Source: Bacillota bacterium
GTDB taxonomy: Bacteria; Bacillota; Clostridia; Oscillospirales; Acutalibacteraceae
Assembly (NCBI GenBank): GCA_023412715.1
Contig: JAEZCC010000026.1
Coordinates: 1 to 64,000 of the forward strand
DNA length: 64,000 bases
Direction: 5' to 3'
Shown here: positions 9,011-17,391 of the stretch, in pieces
Position numbering within the stretch: the first letter of the stretch is position 1
Layout of the letters: each line of letters starts with the position of its first letter
Position numbers and translations under genes: made by a program
The notes under the pieces: generated by a model
What the model saw: only the letters and a program-made list of their open reading frames with translations
The model's database searches: none
Told to the model about the DNA's origin: nothing

Positions 9011-10573
9011 ATGACGAATATTCTCTATGTGCCGCTGGACGAACGGGCGTGCAACTATTCGTTCCCCCGGAAGCTCGCCCAGATGACGGAGGGCATCCGG
9101 CTGCTCGTGCCGCCTTACGGCGATATGGGCCGCCTGAAAACCCCGGCCAATTACGGCAGAATCTGGGAATGGCTTTTTGAAAACGCACCGCGGTGCGACT
9201 ATGCGATTCTTTCCGTCGACACGCTCGTTTACGGCAACATCATCAATTCCAGAACGCACCACCGCACGTGCGGCGAGTGCCGCGACACCCTCGAAAACTT
9301 CAGAAGGCTGAAGCAAAGCAGCCCGAATCTCAAAATTCACGCCTTCAGCCTGGCCGCAAGGGTCGCGGCGTACAACGACGCGCACGAGGATCCCGATTAC
9401 TGGGCGACGCAGGGCAGGAGCATCTGGCGCTACGCGTACCTGACGGACAAAATTTCACGCGGGCACGCGGACGGCGCGGAAGAGCGGGAGCGGGACGGGC
9501 TGAAAGCGGCCATCCCACCCGACGTTCTGGACGATTTTCTCGAAAGAAGAAAAGTCGACCGCTTTACGAACCTCTATTGCGTGGACCTTGTGAAAGACGG
9601 CGTGTTCGACGTGCTGACCGTGCCGAAGGACGACACGGCGGAGTACGGCTACGCCGCCATGGATCAGAGCGCCATTGCGAAAAAGGTGCGCGAAGAGCGG
9701 GTGATGGACCGCGTCCTCGTCTACCCGGGCGCGGACGAGGTGGGCTGCGTGCTGTTCGCGCGCGTCTTCAACCTTATTAAGGGGTACGCCCCGCGCGTCT
9801 ATGTGCGCTATTCCTCCACGCTGGGGCCGACCATCGTGCCCAAATACGAAGACCGCCCGCTCCACGAGAGCATCAAGGCGCAGATCACTTCCGCGGGCGG
9901 AATCTGTGAGGACAACACCGACCACGCGGACTGCATGCTGGCGGTGAACGCGCCGGGGAAAACCATGATCGAGTCCTCGGAGCAGTACACGAAGGATCTC
10001 TCTTTTACCAGCCATATCAACATGCACGAGTTCCTGCGGTATATCGGTTATTTCGCCGACCATTACCGCAAGGCGGTCGGCCTGGCGGAAGTGTCGGTGT
10101 GCAACGGCTGCGAGAATGAATTTATGGACTACGCCCTTCTTTCGGGCGTCCTCGGCAAGGTGCAGAGCGTCGGCGGGTGGAACACCGCGCAGAACACCAT
10201 AGGCGTCGTTCTCGCCCAGACCGTCATCGCGGCCTATTACGACCGCTTCGCCTCCGACCCCGGGCGGTTCAGGCTTTCGGAGGAATTCAAGCTTCGCAGC
10301 ATCGTCTGCGACTGGCTTTACCAGTCCAACGTGCTGCACCGCTTTCTGCTGGAGACGGCGGGCGAGATCGACCCTTACGCGCTACGGGACAGCTACGGAA
10401 GCGTCAAAGAATATTTCGAGCTTCACCTGAAGGAAATGATCGAAGAGAAATTCGGCGGAAGGTACAAGGGCGCCGGCATCGCCGTCCGGAACCTGTCGTT
10501 CAGCTGGGACGGCGTGTTCTACATCGATTTCGACATTGAACTGAACGGGCTGACATTCACGTTTCAGCAGTGA
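9011..10573 (+). CDS. DUF4127 family protein
   Basis: A 520-residue cytoplasmic protein recognised as DUF4127 from its opening ILYVPLDERACNYSFP and the later DTLVYGNIINSRTHH. The family has no established biochemical role; members often lie beside carbohydrate importers. Here it sits between permease 2 and NanE and is probably part of the same pathway, perhaps a hydrolase or modifying enzyme for the imported compound. Clustered conserved-looking Asp, His and Asn residues (DERACN, DTLVYG, SRTHH, ADEVG, NGCENE) suggest an enzyme. A ribosome site (GAAAGGAAG) precedes the ATG at 9011. Confidence 0.82.
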   Translation: MTNILYVPLDERACNYSFPRKLAQMTEGIRLLVPPYGDMGRLKTPANYGRIWEWLFENAPRCDYAILSVDTLVYGNIINSRTHHRTCGECRDTLENFRRLKQSSPNLKIHAFSLAARVAAYNDAHEDPDYWATQGRSIWRYAYLTDKISRGHADGAEERERDGLKAAIPPDVLDDFLERRKVDRFTNLYCVDLVKDGVFDVLTVPKDDTAEYGYAAMDQSAIAKKVREERVMDRVLVYPGADEVGCVLFARVFNLIKGYAPRVYVRYSSTLGPTIVPKYEDRPLHESIKAQITSAGGICEDNTDHADCMLAVNAPGKTMIESSEQYTKDLSFTSHINMHEFLRYIGYFADHYRKAVGLAEVSVCNGCENEFMDYALLSGVLGKVQSVGGWNTAQNTIGVVLAQTVIAAYYDRFASDPGRFRLSEEFKLRSIVCDWLYQSNVLHRFLLETAGEIDPYALRDSYGSVKEYFELHLKEMIEEKFGGRYKGAGIAVRNLSFSWDGVFYIDFDIELNGLTFTFQQ

Positions 10574-10613
10574 TCCGAACTGCAATTTATTGGTATTATG
10601 GGAGATATATAGA

Positions 10614-11327
10614 ATGGAAAAAAGCGAAATACTGCAACGAATTCGTCATAAACTGATTGTGTCGTGTCAGGCGCTGAACAATGAGCCGCTCTACAGCCCG
10701 TTCATCATGGAAAGAATGGCGGTCGCCGCCCAGGAAGGCGGAGCCGCCGGGATCCGGGCGAACTCGCCCCAGGATATCAGGGAAATCAAGAAGGCCGTCG
10801 GGCTGCCGATCATCGGCCTGTACAAGGTCGTGTATGCGGACAGCGAGATCTACATAACGCCCACCATGAAAGAGGTCGACGCCCTGATGGAAGTCGGGGC
10901 GGACATCGTCGCGCTTGACGCGACAAAACGCGTCAGGCCGCACGGCCAGACGCTGGAGGAATTCTTCCGCGCAGTCAAAAAGAAATACCCGGACCAGATG
11001 TTCATGGCCGACACCTCCTGCTACGAAGAGGGCGTCACGGCGAAGAAGCTCGGCTTCGACATCGTCGGCACGACCATGGCGGGGTATACGGAATACACCA
11101 AAAACGTCGTCCTTCCCGATTTCGACCTGCTGCGCCGGTATGCGGAAACGCTCGGCATGCCGGTCATCGCGGAGGGCGGAATCTGGACGCCGGAGCAGCT
11201 CAGGGAAGCGTTCCGCCTCGGCGCATGGGCGGCGGTCGTCGGCACGGCGATTACGAGGCCGCGGGAGATCACGCGGCATTTTGTCAGGGCGCTGGCGGAG
11301 AATCCGGACGAGCCGCCCAAAGCCTGA
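10614..11327 (+). CDS. nanE: N-acetylmannosamine-6-phosphate 2-epimerase
   Basis: A 237-residue TIM-barrel NanE. It interconverts ManNAc-6-phosphate and GlcNAc-6-phosphate, the step that feeds sialic acid or ManNAc into amino-sugar metabolism. Family landmarks are CQALNNEPL, IIGLYK with the catalytic Lys (residue 71), DATKRVRPHG, TTMAGYT and VIAEGG with the catalytic Glu. The ATG at 10614 has GGGAGA eight bases upstream. It anchors the pathway: the ROK kinase could make its substrate. No N-acetylneuraminate lyase (NanA), NagA or NagB lies in the window, so they would be elsewhere or the entry sugar differs. Confidence 0.93.
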   Translation: MEKSEILQRIRHKLIVSCQALNNEPLYSPFIMERMAVAAQEGGAAGIRANSPQDIREIKKAVGLPIIGLYKVVYADSEIYITPTMKEVDALMEVGADIVALDATKRVRPHGQTLEEFFRAVKKKYPDQMFMADTSCYEEGVTAKKLGFDIVGTTMAGYTEYTKNVVLPDFDLLRRYAETLGMPVIAEGGIWTPEQLREAFRLGAWAAVVGTAITRPREITRHFVRALAENPDEPPKA

Positions 11328-11414
11328 AGGGGCCGGCGTGCATACGAAAGAATCGCTGGAGGCGCTTCGGAGCAGATAAAATTTTTCAGGGATAATGGAA
11401 GGGAGCCCGTCTGT

Positions 11415-12473
11415 ATGGAAAGGCAGAAAGTGGCCGTAATCGGCTGCGGCACCATCGCAAAATCCGCGCACATTCCGGCCTACATGAAAAATGACAAAGC
11501 GGAAATCAAATATTTCTGCGACATCATCCCCGAGCGCGCGCAGGCCATGGCCGACCAGTACGGCTGCGGCACGGCGGTGAAGGATTACCGCGACATTCTA
11601 GGCGATCCGGAGGTCGGCGCGGTCTCCGTCTGCACGCCGAACAACACGCATCCGCAGATTGCAATCGACTTTCTCAAAGCGGGCAAAAACGTCCTCTGCG
11701 AAAAGCCGGCGGCGCGCACGTACGCGGAGGCGCTGGCCATGCAGAAGGCGCAGCGCGAAAGCGGAAAGGTCCTCAACATCGGCGTGGTGAACCGCTTTAA
11801 CGCCGCGGTCAACCGCATCAGGAACATGATCCGGCGGGGAGAGCTCGGCGAGGTCTACCATGTTTACGGCAGCTTCCGCTCCTACCGCAGCATCCCCGGG
11901 TGGGGCGGCCCGTTCACGACGAAGGCCATTGCGGGCGGCGGCGTGCTGATCGACTGGGGCGTGCATTTTCTGGATCTGATGATGTACTGCTGCGGCGACC
12001 CTCAGCCCAGGACGGTTTCCGGCAAGACCTATTCCAAGCTGGGGAAAAGCCTCGACGACTATGTGTACACCAGCATGTGGGCCGGCCCGCCGAAAAAAGA
12101 CGGCGTCTACGACGTGGAGGACTTCGTGACCGGGTTCATCCGCACCGAAGGCCCGACCATCACCATTAACGGCGCATGGGCGCAGAACATCAACAAAGAG
12201 GAAATGTACGTCGATTTTCTGGGGGACAAAGCCGGGGTCCGCCTGCAGTACGGCGCGAACTTCACCGTGTATTCCACCCGGAACGGCGCGCTGACCGAGA
12301 CCGTCCCGACCTTTCAGGCGGAAAACCATTTCGACCGGGAGATCGACGCGTTCCTGGACTGCATCCGTTCGGGCGAAAAGCTTCCCTCCCATATCGATTC
12401 CGTCCTGATTACCGCAAAGATGATGCAGGCGTTGTACGATTCGTCGGAGCAGGGGAAAGAGATTTCGCTGTAA
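11415..12473 (+). CDS. Gfo/Idh/MocA family oxidoreductase
   Basis: A 352-residue NAD(P)-dependent sugar oxidoreductase. The Rossmann motif VAVIGCGTIAKSAH is at the N-terminus, and the catalytic-Lys motif CEKPAARTYAEA is near residue 96. A C-terminal alpha/beta domain follows, with GGGVLIDWGVHFLDL. It probably oxidises or reduces a hydroxyl of the imported sugar or a derivative. It is 12 bases upstream of a second, divergent family member and belongs to a run of three. Substrate unknown. Confidence 0.92.
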   Translation: MERQKVAVIGCGTIAKSAHIPAYMKNDKAEIKYFCDIIPERAQAMADQYGCGTAVKDYRDILGDPEVGAVSVCTPNNTHPQIAIDFLKAGKNVLCEKPAARTYAEALAMQKAQRESGKVLNIGVVNRFNAAVNRIRNMIRRGELGEVYHVYGSFRSYRSIPGWGGPFTTKAIAGGGVLIDWGVHFLDLMMYCCGDPQPRTVSGKTYSKLGKSLDDYVYTSMWAGPPKKDGVYDVEDFVTGFIRTEGPTITINGAWAQNINKEEMYVDFLGDKAGVRLQYGANFTVYSTRNGALTETVPTFQAENHFDREIDAFLDCIRSGEKLPSHIDSVLITAKMMQALYDSSEQGKEISL

Positions 12474-12485
12474 GGAGAGATACGG

Positions 12486-13325
12486 ATGAAAACAGTCGGT
12501 TTCATTGATTACTACCTTGACGAATTCCATGCGAACAACTATGTGGGCTGGCTCGACGGGCTTTCCGGCGGCGAGCTGAAAGCAACGTACGCGTGGGCGA
12601 AGATCGACTCGCCCAAAGGCGGCATGACGACCGGGCAGTGGTGCGAAAAATACCGCGTGCAGCGCCTCGGCTCCATCCGGGACGTGGTGGAGAAAAGCGA
12701 CTGCCTGATTGTGCTTTCGCCGGACAATCCGGAACAGCACGAGGAGCTCTGCCAGCTCCCGCTGCGCAGCGGAAAGCGCGTCTATGTCGACAAGACGTTC
12801 GCGGACGACCGCGCCACGGCGATCCGCATCTTCAGAATTGCGGAAGAGAGCGGCACGCCGTGCTTCTCTTCCTCCGCCCTGCGCTTTGCGGAGGAATACC
12901 GCGGCCTGGGCGAAGGCGAGGTGCGGAATGTCGCGAGCTGGGGTCCCGGCCCGCTCGACGTCTATTCCATCCATCAGATCGAGCCGATCATCAGCCTGAT
13001 GGGCCCGCAGGCAAAGCGCGTGCAGTACATCGGCACGAGAGAATGGCCCGCGCTGGTCGTCGAGTTCGCCGACGGCAGGCGCGCCAACCTGTCGCACCAC
13101 GGCTGGGACTGCCCGTTCGCCCTCTCGGTCGACTACGCGGACGGCGCCTCGAAGGTCGCCGCCGTGCACTCGGAATATTTTCTGGAATTCGTCAGGCAGA
13201 TGGCCGATTTCTTCCTGACGGGCGACGTCAAGGTCAGCCATGCGGAAACGGTCGCCATCATCTCCGTCCGCGAGGCCGCGCTCAAAGCCGCGCAGCGTCC
13301 CGGCGAATGGATTGCGGTCGGGTAA
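12486..13325 (+). CDS. degenerate Gfo/Idh/MocA-like protein
   Basis: A 279-residue protein that resembles Gfo/Idh/MocA oxidoreductases in length and order (CLIVLSPDNPEQHEEL, KRVYVDKTFADD) but lacks the N-terminal glycine-rich GxGxxG nucleotide motif: the first strand runs into VGFIDYYLDEFHANNY. The usual EKP is replaced by DKT, which keeps the Lys. It may bind the cofactor differently or be a non-catalytic partner of the 11415 enzyme, just 12 bases upstream. Function unknown; cytoplasmic. Confidence 0.75.
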   Translation: MKTVGFIDYYLDEFHANNYVGWLDGLSGGELKATYAWAKIDSPKGGMTTGQWCEKYRVQRLGSIRDVVEKSDCLIVLSPDNPEQHEELCQLPLRSGKRVYVDKTFADDRATAIRIFRIAEESGTPCFSSSALRFAEEYRGLGEGEVRNVASWGPGPLDVYSIHQIEPIISLMGPQAKRVQYIGTREWPALVVEFADGRRANLSHHGWDCPFALSVDYADGASKVAAVHSEYFLEFVRQMADFFLTGDVKVSHAETVAIISVREAALKAAQRPGEWIAVG

Positions 13326-13356
13326 GCGCCCGGCACAGAAAGCGGGGGAGAATGGG

Positions 13357-14214
13357 ATGAGCGATTTTTCCATCGGAGTGCTGGCCGATTCCTTCCGGCT
13401 GCCGTTCCGCGAGGCCATAGCGAAAGCGCGCGAGGTCGGCGCGGACGGGGTGCAGCTTTACGCGGTTTCCGGCGAGATTTCTCCCGAGCGGCTCGACGCG
13501 CAGAAGCGGCGCGAGGTGCGGGAGCTGATTGCCGGCAGCGGCCTTGCGGTCAGCGCGCTGTGCGGGGATCTGGGCGGCCACGGGTTTGCCGTCCGGGAGG
13601 AAAACGAGGCGAAAATCGAGAAGTCGAAACGCATCGTCGACCTGGCGTGCGAGCTGGGAACCAATATTGTTACAACGCACATCGGCGTGGTCCCGGAGGA
13701 TGCATCGTGCGGGCGTTACGCCGTCATGCAGGAGGCCTGCGACCGGCTGGCCGGGTACGCGCACTCCTGCGGCGCGTTCTTTGCGATTGAAACCGGCCCC
13801 GAGCCGGCCGCGAGGCTGAAAAAGTTTCTGGACGGCCTTTCCACAAAGGGCGTGGCGGTCAACCTCGACCCCGCCAATTTCGTCATGGTGACGGACGACG
13901 ACCCGGTTCAGGCGGTCTATACCCTGAAGGATTACATTGTGCATACCCATGCCAAGGACGGGGTCATGCTGAAAAAAACCGACCCGCAGCGCATCTACGA
14001 CTTCTTTGCGGACGGCGGCATCGGCGACCTGCGGCTTGAGGAATATTTCAGGGAAGTCCCGCTCGGCGAGGGCCGCGTCGATTTCGACGCCTATCTCCGC
14101 GCGCTGCGGGCCGTCGGCTACCACGGCTTTCTGACGGTGGAGCGCGAGGTGGGGAAGAACCCGGCGGAGGACATCCGGGCCGCGGTCGATTTCCTCAGAA
14201 AATGCTGCCGGTAA
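13357..14214 (+). CDS. sugar phosphate isomerase/epimerase (TIM-barrel, AP-endonuclease-2-like)
   Basis: A 285-residue xylose-isomerase-like TIM barrel. Likely metal ligands are spread as in the family: HIGVV (about residue 109), AIETGPE (about 146), NLDPANF (about 170), HTHAKDG (about 196) and EVPLGEGRVDF (about 235). Such enzymes isomerise or dehydrate keto-sugars and inosose-like compounds, and they often work with Gfo/Idh/MocA dehydrogenases, as here. The ATG at 13357 follows GGGGGAG; an upstream ATG at 13352 is out of frame. Confidence 0.88.
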   Translation: MSDFSIGVLADSFRLPFREAIAKAREVGADGVQLYAVSGEISPERLDAQKRREVRELIAGSGLAVSALCGDLGGHGFAVREENEAKIEKSKRIVDLACELGTNIVTTHIGVVPEDASCGRYAVMQEACDRLAGYAHSCGAFFAIETGPEPAARLKKFLDGLSTKGVAVNLDPANFVMVTDDDPVQAVYTLKDYIVHTHAKDGVMLKKTDPQRIYDFFADGGIGDLRLEEYFREVPLGEGRVDFDAYLRALRAVGYHGFLTVEREVGKNPAEDIRAAVDFLRKCCR

Positions 14215-14238
14215 GCACGGCAGGGAGAACTGAAATCC

Positions 14239-14266
14239 GGGCCGGAGACGCTCCGGCCTGTTTTGT
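14239..14266 (+). terminator. possible attenuator or partial terminator
   Basis: GGCCGGAG (14240-14247), a 3-base loop and CTCCGGCC (14251-14258), followed by TGTTTTGT. It lies between the isomerase gene and the last oxidoreductase gene, so the latter may be expressed at a lower level. Confidence 0.5.
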
Positions 14267-14283
14267 GAAAATCTGGTGAAGAC

Positions 14284-15300
14284 ATGAAAAGGGAGTACGG
14301 GGTAGTTTTAATCGGGTGCGGGCACATCGGCGAAGAGTATATGCGGGACATCTATTTTCGGGAAGGCATCCGCATTGTCGGCGTCGTCGACACCGACCGG
14401 TCCCGCGCCGGGCTTTTTGCCCGCAAGTACGGCGCGGAATCCTGCGGGACGGAATATCTTCCCTATCTGGACCGCGGCGACGTCGACATTGTCATCATCG
14501 CGACCTATGTGAGCACGCACGCCTCCATCCTGCGGGAATGCCTGAAAAGGGGCAAGCATGTCGTCTGCGAAAAGCCGATCGGGCGCAGCCTGGCGGAAGG
14601 CCGGGCATTCGTCGGGCTTGTAAAGAATTCCCCCTGCAAGGTGCTGGTTTCGTACGTCCTGAGATACAACGAAACCTACCGGACGGCGGCCCGGCTGATC
14701 CAGTCCGGCGCCATCGGCAGCGTCAAAATGATGCGGATGGTGCAGAACCACCACGCCAAGGACTGGCCGCGCTACCGGAACCTGCTGAAGGACTGCCCGC
14801 CCATTGTGGACTGCGGCGTTCATTATATGGACGTGATGCAGTGGTTCACGGGCTCCAAGGTGACGGCCGTCGACGGCTTCGGCGCGGTCATCGACGACGA
14901 CCTGCCGGAGGGAGAATACAACTACGGCGTCATTCACGTGCGGCTTGAAAACGGCGCGGCGGGGTATTACGAGTCCGGGTGGTCGAAGACCCTCGCTTCC
15001 TCCAACGTCAAGGAATTTGTGGGCGACAGGGGAAGGCTCTCCATCACGCTCGGCGGCTTTCGCAGCAAGGACGCGGAAGAGGGCGACCTGATTGAGCTGT
15101 ACACTTACGAGGGCAACCGGTACGAGGCGTTCAACGTCCGGGCAAAATATAAAGACATGTGGGCCGAGCTCCGGCAGCTGATCCGGATGATTGAAACCGG
15201 CGCCCCGGCCGTGCCGACCATCGGCGAAGTCTACAGCACGTTCGAGACGGTGCTGCGGGCAGACGCGGCCGTGCGGGCCCGTCTGTTCGGGCGCGGATAA
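14284..15300 (+). CDS. Gfo/Idh/MocA family oxidoreductase
   Basis: A 338-residue oxidoreductase with a complete Rossmann motif (VVLIGCGHIGEEYMRD) and VCEKPIGRSLAEG near residue 97, followed by the C-terminal domain motif DCGVHYMDVMQWF. It is the third family member in the operon and the last gene before a clear terminator. Multiple Gfo/Idh/MocA enzymes in one operon usually mean transient oxidation at one carbon with later re-reduction, or handling of inositol-like or aminosugar intermediates. The exact substrate is unknown. Confidence 0.92.
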   Translation: MKREYGVVLIGCGHIGEEYMRDIYFREGIRIVGVVDTDRSRAGLFARKYGAESCGTEYLPYLDRGDVDIVIIATYVSTHASILRECLKRGKHVVCEKPIGRSLAEGRAFVGLVKNSPCKVLVSYVLRYNETYRTAARLIQSGAIGSVKMMRMVQNHHAKDWPRYRNLLKDCPPIVDCGVHYMDVMQWFTGSKVTAVDGFGAVIDDDLPEGEYNYGVIHVRLENGAAGYYESGWSKTLASSNVKEFVGDRGRLSITLGGFRSKDAEEGDLIELYTYEGNRYEAFNVRAKYKDMWAELRQLIRMIETGAPAVPTIGEVYSTFETVLRADAAVRARLFGRG

Positions 15301-15320
15301 GGCTGCTTCAAATGCCCCGG

Positions 15321-15346
15321 TCCTCCCTTTCAGAGGGAGGATTTTT
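15321..15346 (+). terminator. rho-independent terminator
   Basis: TCCTCCCT (15321-15328), a 5-base loop and AGGGAGGA (15334-15341), then TTTTT. It closes the NanE-containing operon and runs into the 3' end of the GH13 remnant on the other strand. Confidence 0.8.
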
Positions 15347-16034
15347 CAAAAATGCCGAACCCCCAGGGGCCGATTTCCCCGCCGCACACGCCTTCCTGTA
15401 AAATACATCTGTCCCCGCCGCTTAAAAAGGGAAGCGCCTCTTTCGCTTTGCCGGCGTTGAGCGCGACAAGAACGGACCGGTTTTGGTACCTGCGCTCGAA
15501 GACATATAAATTTTTCCCTTTTTCTGCGGTCACGGTGCGAAAATTCCCTTTTTCCAGGGCCGTCCTGGAACGGCGTATCCCAATCAGCCTTTTGTAGAAA
15601 TCGAAAATGCTTTTATTTTCCCATACCATCGTCCGACGGTATTCGGCTTCCAGCATTCCCTGCACGCCCTGCTCGTCGCCGTAGAAGATGGACGGAATGC
15701 CGATGAAGGTCATCTGGAACACGACGGCCAGACGGAACTTCATCCAGTCTCCCCGGCAGAGGGTCAGGAAACGCGGAACGTCGTGCGTGTCCAGCACGTT
15801 CAGCTGGGCATAGAGGATCTGTTCCGGATACCGCATGATCATCCCGGTGACCCTGTCCTCGAACCCGAAAGCGTCTATCTTTCCCGCCGCAAAAAAGTCC
15901 CGGCAGTTTTTGCGCATGTCGTAATTCATGGAGGAGTCGAATTGATCGCCGCACAGCCACGGATAAGCGGATTCCCAGACCTCGCCGATCAGCAGGCAGT
16001 CGGGGTTCACGGCCTTCGCCGTTTTACGGAATAC
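15330..16034 (-). pseudogene. truncated GH13 alpha-amylase family gene (3' part only)
   Basis: About 235 residues of the C-terminal half of a GH13 alpha-glucan hydrolase of the neopullulanase/cyclomaltodextrinase kind. The acid/base region IGEVWES and the transition-state motif LDTHDVPRF are intact, followed by the C-terminal beta-domain. The upstream strand carrying the catalytic nucleophile and the whole N-terminal barrel half are missing. GH13-like sequence (FRKTAKAVNPD) can be read back to about 16030, where it meets unrelated sequence. A GTG at 16010 could start a 226-residue product, but it would be inactive. Confidence 0.82.
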
Positions 16035-16292
16035 TGCGACAGGCCGTTCGACAGCGCCGGGCGCACCTGCAAGAAAATAGGCGCGCTGCGGCTCTGGGAG
16101 AAAAAGAAGAAGGAGAATCCGGCATTCCGGGCGTACAGCAAGGCATACAAAAAGCGGTTCGCGTGGATCAAGTACGGCAAGATCACGCAGGAAGCATTTT
16201 ATGAGTGGTCGGAGCAGGCGAGGAAGATGCGGGAGCAGTGCGCCAGCGGGAAGATATCGCTGGAGGATTTCAACGAGTGGCTGGAGGAGTAA
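16022..16292 (+). pseudogene. 3' remnant of a DUF6076-like gene
   Basis: About 88 codons on the opposite strand to the GH13 remnant, reading FTEYCDRPFDSAGRTCKK at the left edge and then a basic helical tail ending in EDFNEWLEE. The Cys pattern and tail resemble the C-terminus of DUF6076-type zinc-binding proteins found in mobile regions of Clostridia; the family assignment is from memory. No start codon or ribosome site belongs to it. Its left edge coincides with the point where GH13 homology stops, so the two are joined by a deletion or insertion event. Confidence 0.6.
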
Positions 16293-16334
16293 GTAAGCCC
16301 CATAAAAGTTTTTTGGTGCGAATTCTAAAAATCA

Positions 16335-16375
16335 GCAGAGAGGACGACCGTTTCCACAACGGCCGTCCTCTCTGC
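16335..16375. terminator. bidirectional terminator
   Basis: GCAGAGAGGACG (16335-16346) pairs with CGTCCTCTCTGC (16364-16375), with extra internal pairing. T-rich sequence follows on the plus strand and on the minus strand, where it ends the 16407 gene. Confidence 0.8.
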
Positions 16376-16406
16376 ATTTTATCAATTTACGGGAATTTTG
16401 CCTCAA

Positions 16407-17120
16407 TCAAGAATTTTGCTGTTCGATGTCGAAAGTGCCTTTGATTTCACCATATCCTTGCGTGTTTTCAAACTCGAAAAAATATGTGTGGTTGCTGTTC
16501 AGATTGTAAAAACTGACCGCCGAGGGACTGCTCTGGCCCCCCGGAGCTGTCTTGGAGGACCAAGAAACCACTGCACTGCTGGTGTTTCGGTCATAGCAAG
16601 TAATCCGGAAGTTATACCCAATGGAGGTATCCGACTGAAAATAAGTGTCTATCCATAACTTCCCGATACCACTTGGCTGAAAGCAATAGTCCGTGTAAAC
16701 ATAGCCAAGATGATCGACAATACCATAATAGTTTCCCTCAGACCAATTCCAAATATTAGTGGGCCAATTGTTTCCTTCTGGCTTTACTGCATTTGCGTTA
16801 AGGCCATGAAGAGTATGATAGGTTACCCCGCTAGGGAGTTCCTTAGCCGGCACTGTAACAGCTCCAGCCTTCTGGTTTGCATTTGAATTTTCCGGCGGCT
16901 CTTTGCTCAAGTCATGCACGACAGCACCCTTTGGGATGACAAGTTGAGGTGCAGAAACCTGACTTGCAGACGGCTGTGACCCTGCGCTCACTGAAGACGT
17001 CCGGTCAACCGGAGTTGTTGCGCTTGATTTGGCAAAGGCAGCCATTGTGAACGGAATACACAAACAAACGCAGAGAAAGGCCGTCAGAGATAATTTGAGT
17101 ATTCTTTTTGATTTTTTCAT
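16407..17120 (-). CDS. secreted protein of unknown function
   Basis: A 237-residue exported protein that I do not recognise. It has a clear Sec signal peptide (about residues 1-31, ending AAFAKS) and a Ser/Thr/Gln-rich linker. The C-terminal beta-rich domain of about 130 residues is rich in aromatics and Asn (NWPTNIWNWSEGNYYG, DTYFQSD, HTYFFEFENTQGYGEI), which suggests a small jelly-roll or pre-peptidase-like fold. No anchor motif is visible, so it is probably released. The ATG at 17120 follows AAAGGAG. Its DNA is more AT-rich than the flanking operons, consistent with recent transfer. Confidence 0.75.
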   Translation of the reverse strand: MKKSKRILKLSLTAFLCVCLCIPFTMAAFAKSSATTPVDRTSSVSAGSQPSASQVSAPQLVIPKGAVVHDLSKEPPENSNANQKAGAVTVPAKELPSGVTYHTLHGLNANAVKPEGNNWPTNIWNWSEGNYYGIVDHLGYVYTDYCFQPSGIGKLWIDTYFQSDTSIGYNFRITCYDRNTSSAVVSWSSKTAPGGQSSPSAVSFYNLNSNHTYFFEFENTQGYGEIKGTFDIEQQNS

Positions 17121-17293
17121 AAAATCAACTCCTTTGGGCGTCATTTTAGAAAGCCCACTCTTTAGCAAACGGTAAACAAATGTCAAGAGAAAAGGGATTT
17201 TCTCTCTCTTAACAACCCAACGGACTCACCTTCTTTCCCCAAAGTCATTTTTCTTGTTAATTCATGTTGTGATTCTGCGTCCCTAAATAATAC

Positions 17294-17364
17294 TATGTAT
17301 TTACATATTTGTCAATAATAAATAATATTGATTTATATATAACTGGTGATATAATATTGATTTA
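17294..17364 (+). promoter_or_regulatory. PadR-type operator and promoter region
   Basis: A perfect inverted repeat TATGTATTTACATA (17294-17307) has the ATGT/ACAT half-sites usual for PadR proteins. It precedes the promoter TTGATT (17328-17333), 16 bases, TATAAT (17350-17355). A 14-base direct repeat ATAATATTGATTTA (17322-17335 and 17351-17364) covers the promoter. This suggests autoregulation by the PadR gene just downstream. Confidence 0.55.
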
Positions 17365-17391
17365 GAAAAGATCCTCTCGGAGGTTGATCAG

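Noticed and set aside
15783..16292. single 169-codon plus-strand gene
   Set aside because: Its first half is antisense to GH13 coding sequence; only the part after about 16022 looks like real protein, so it is a chance fusion at a junction.
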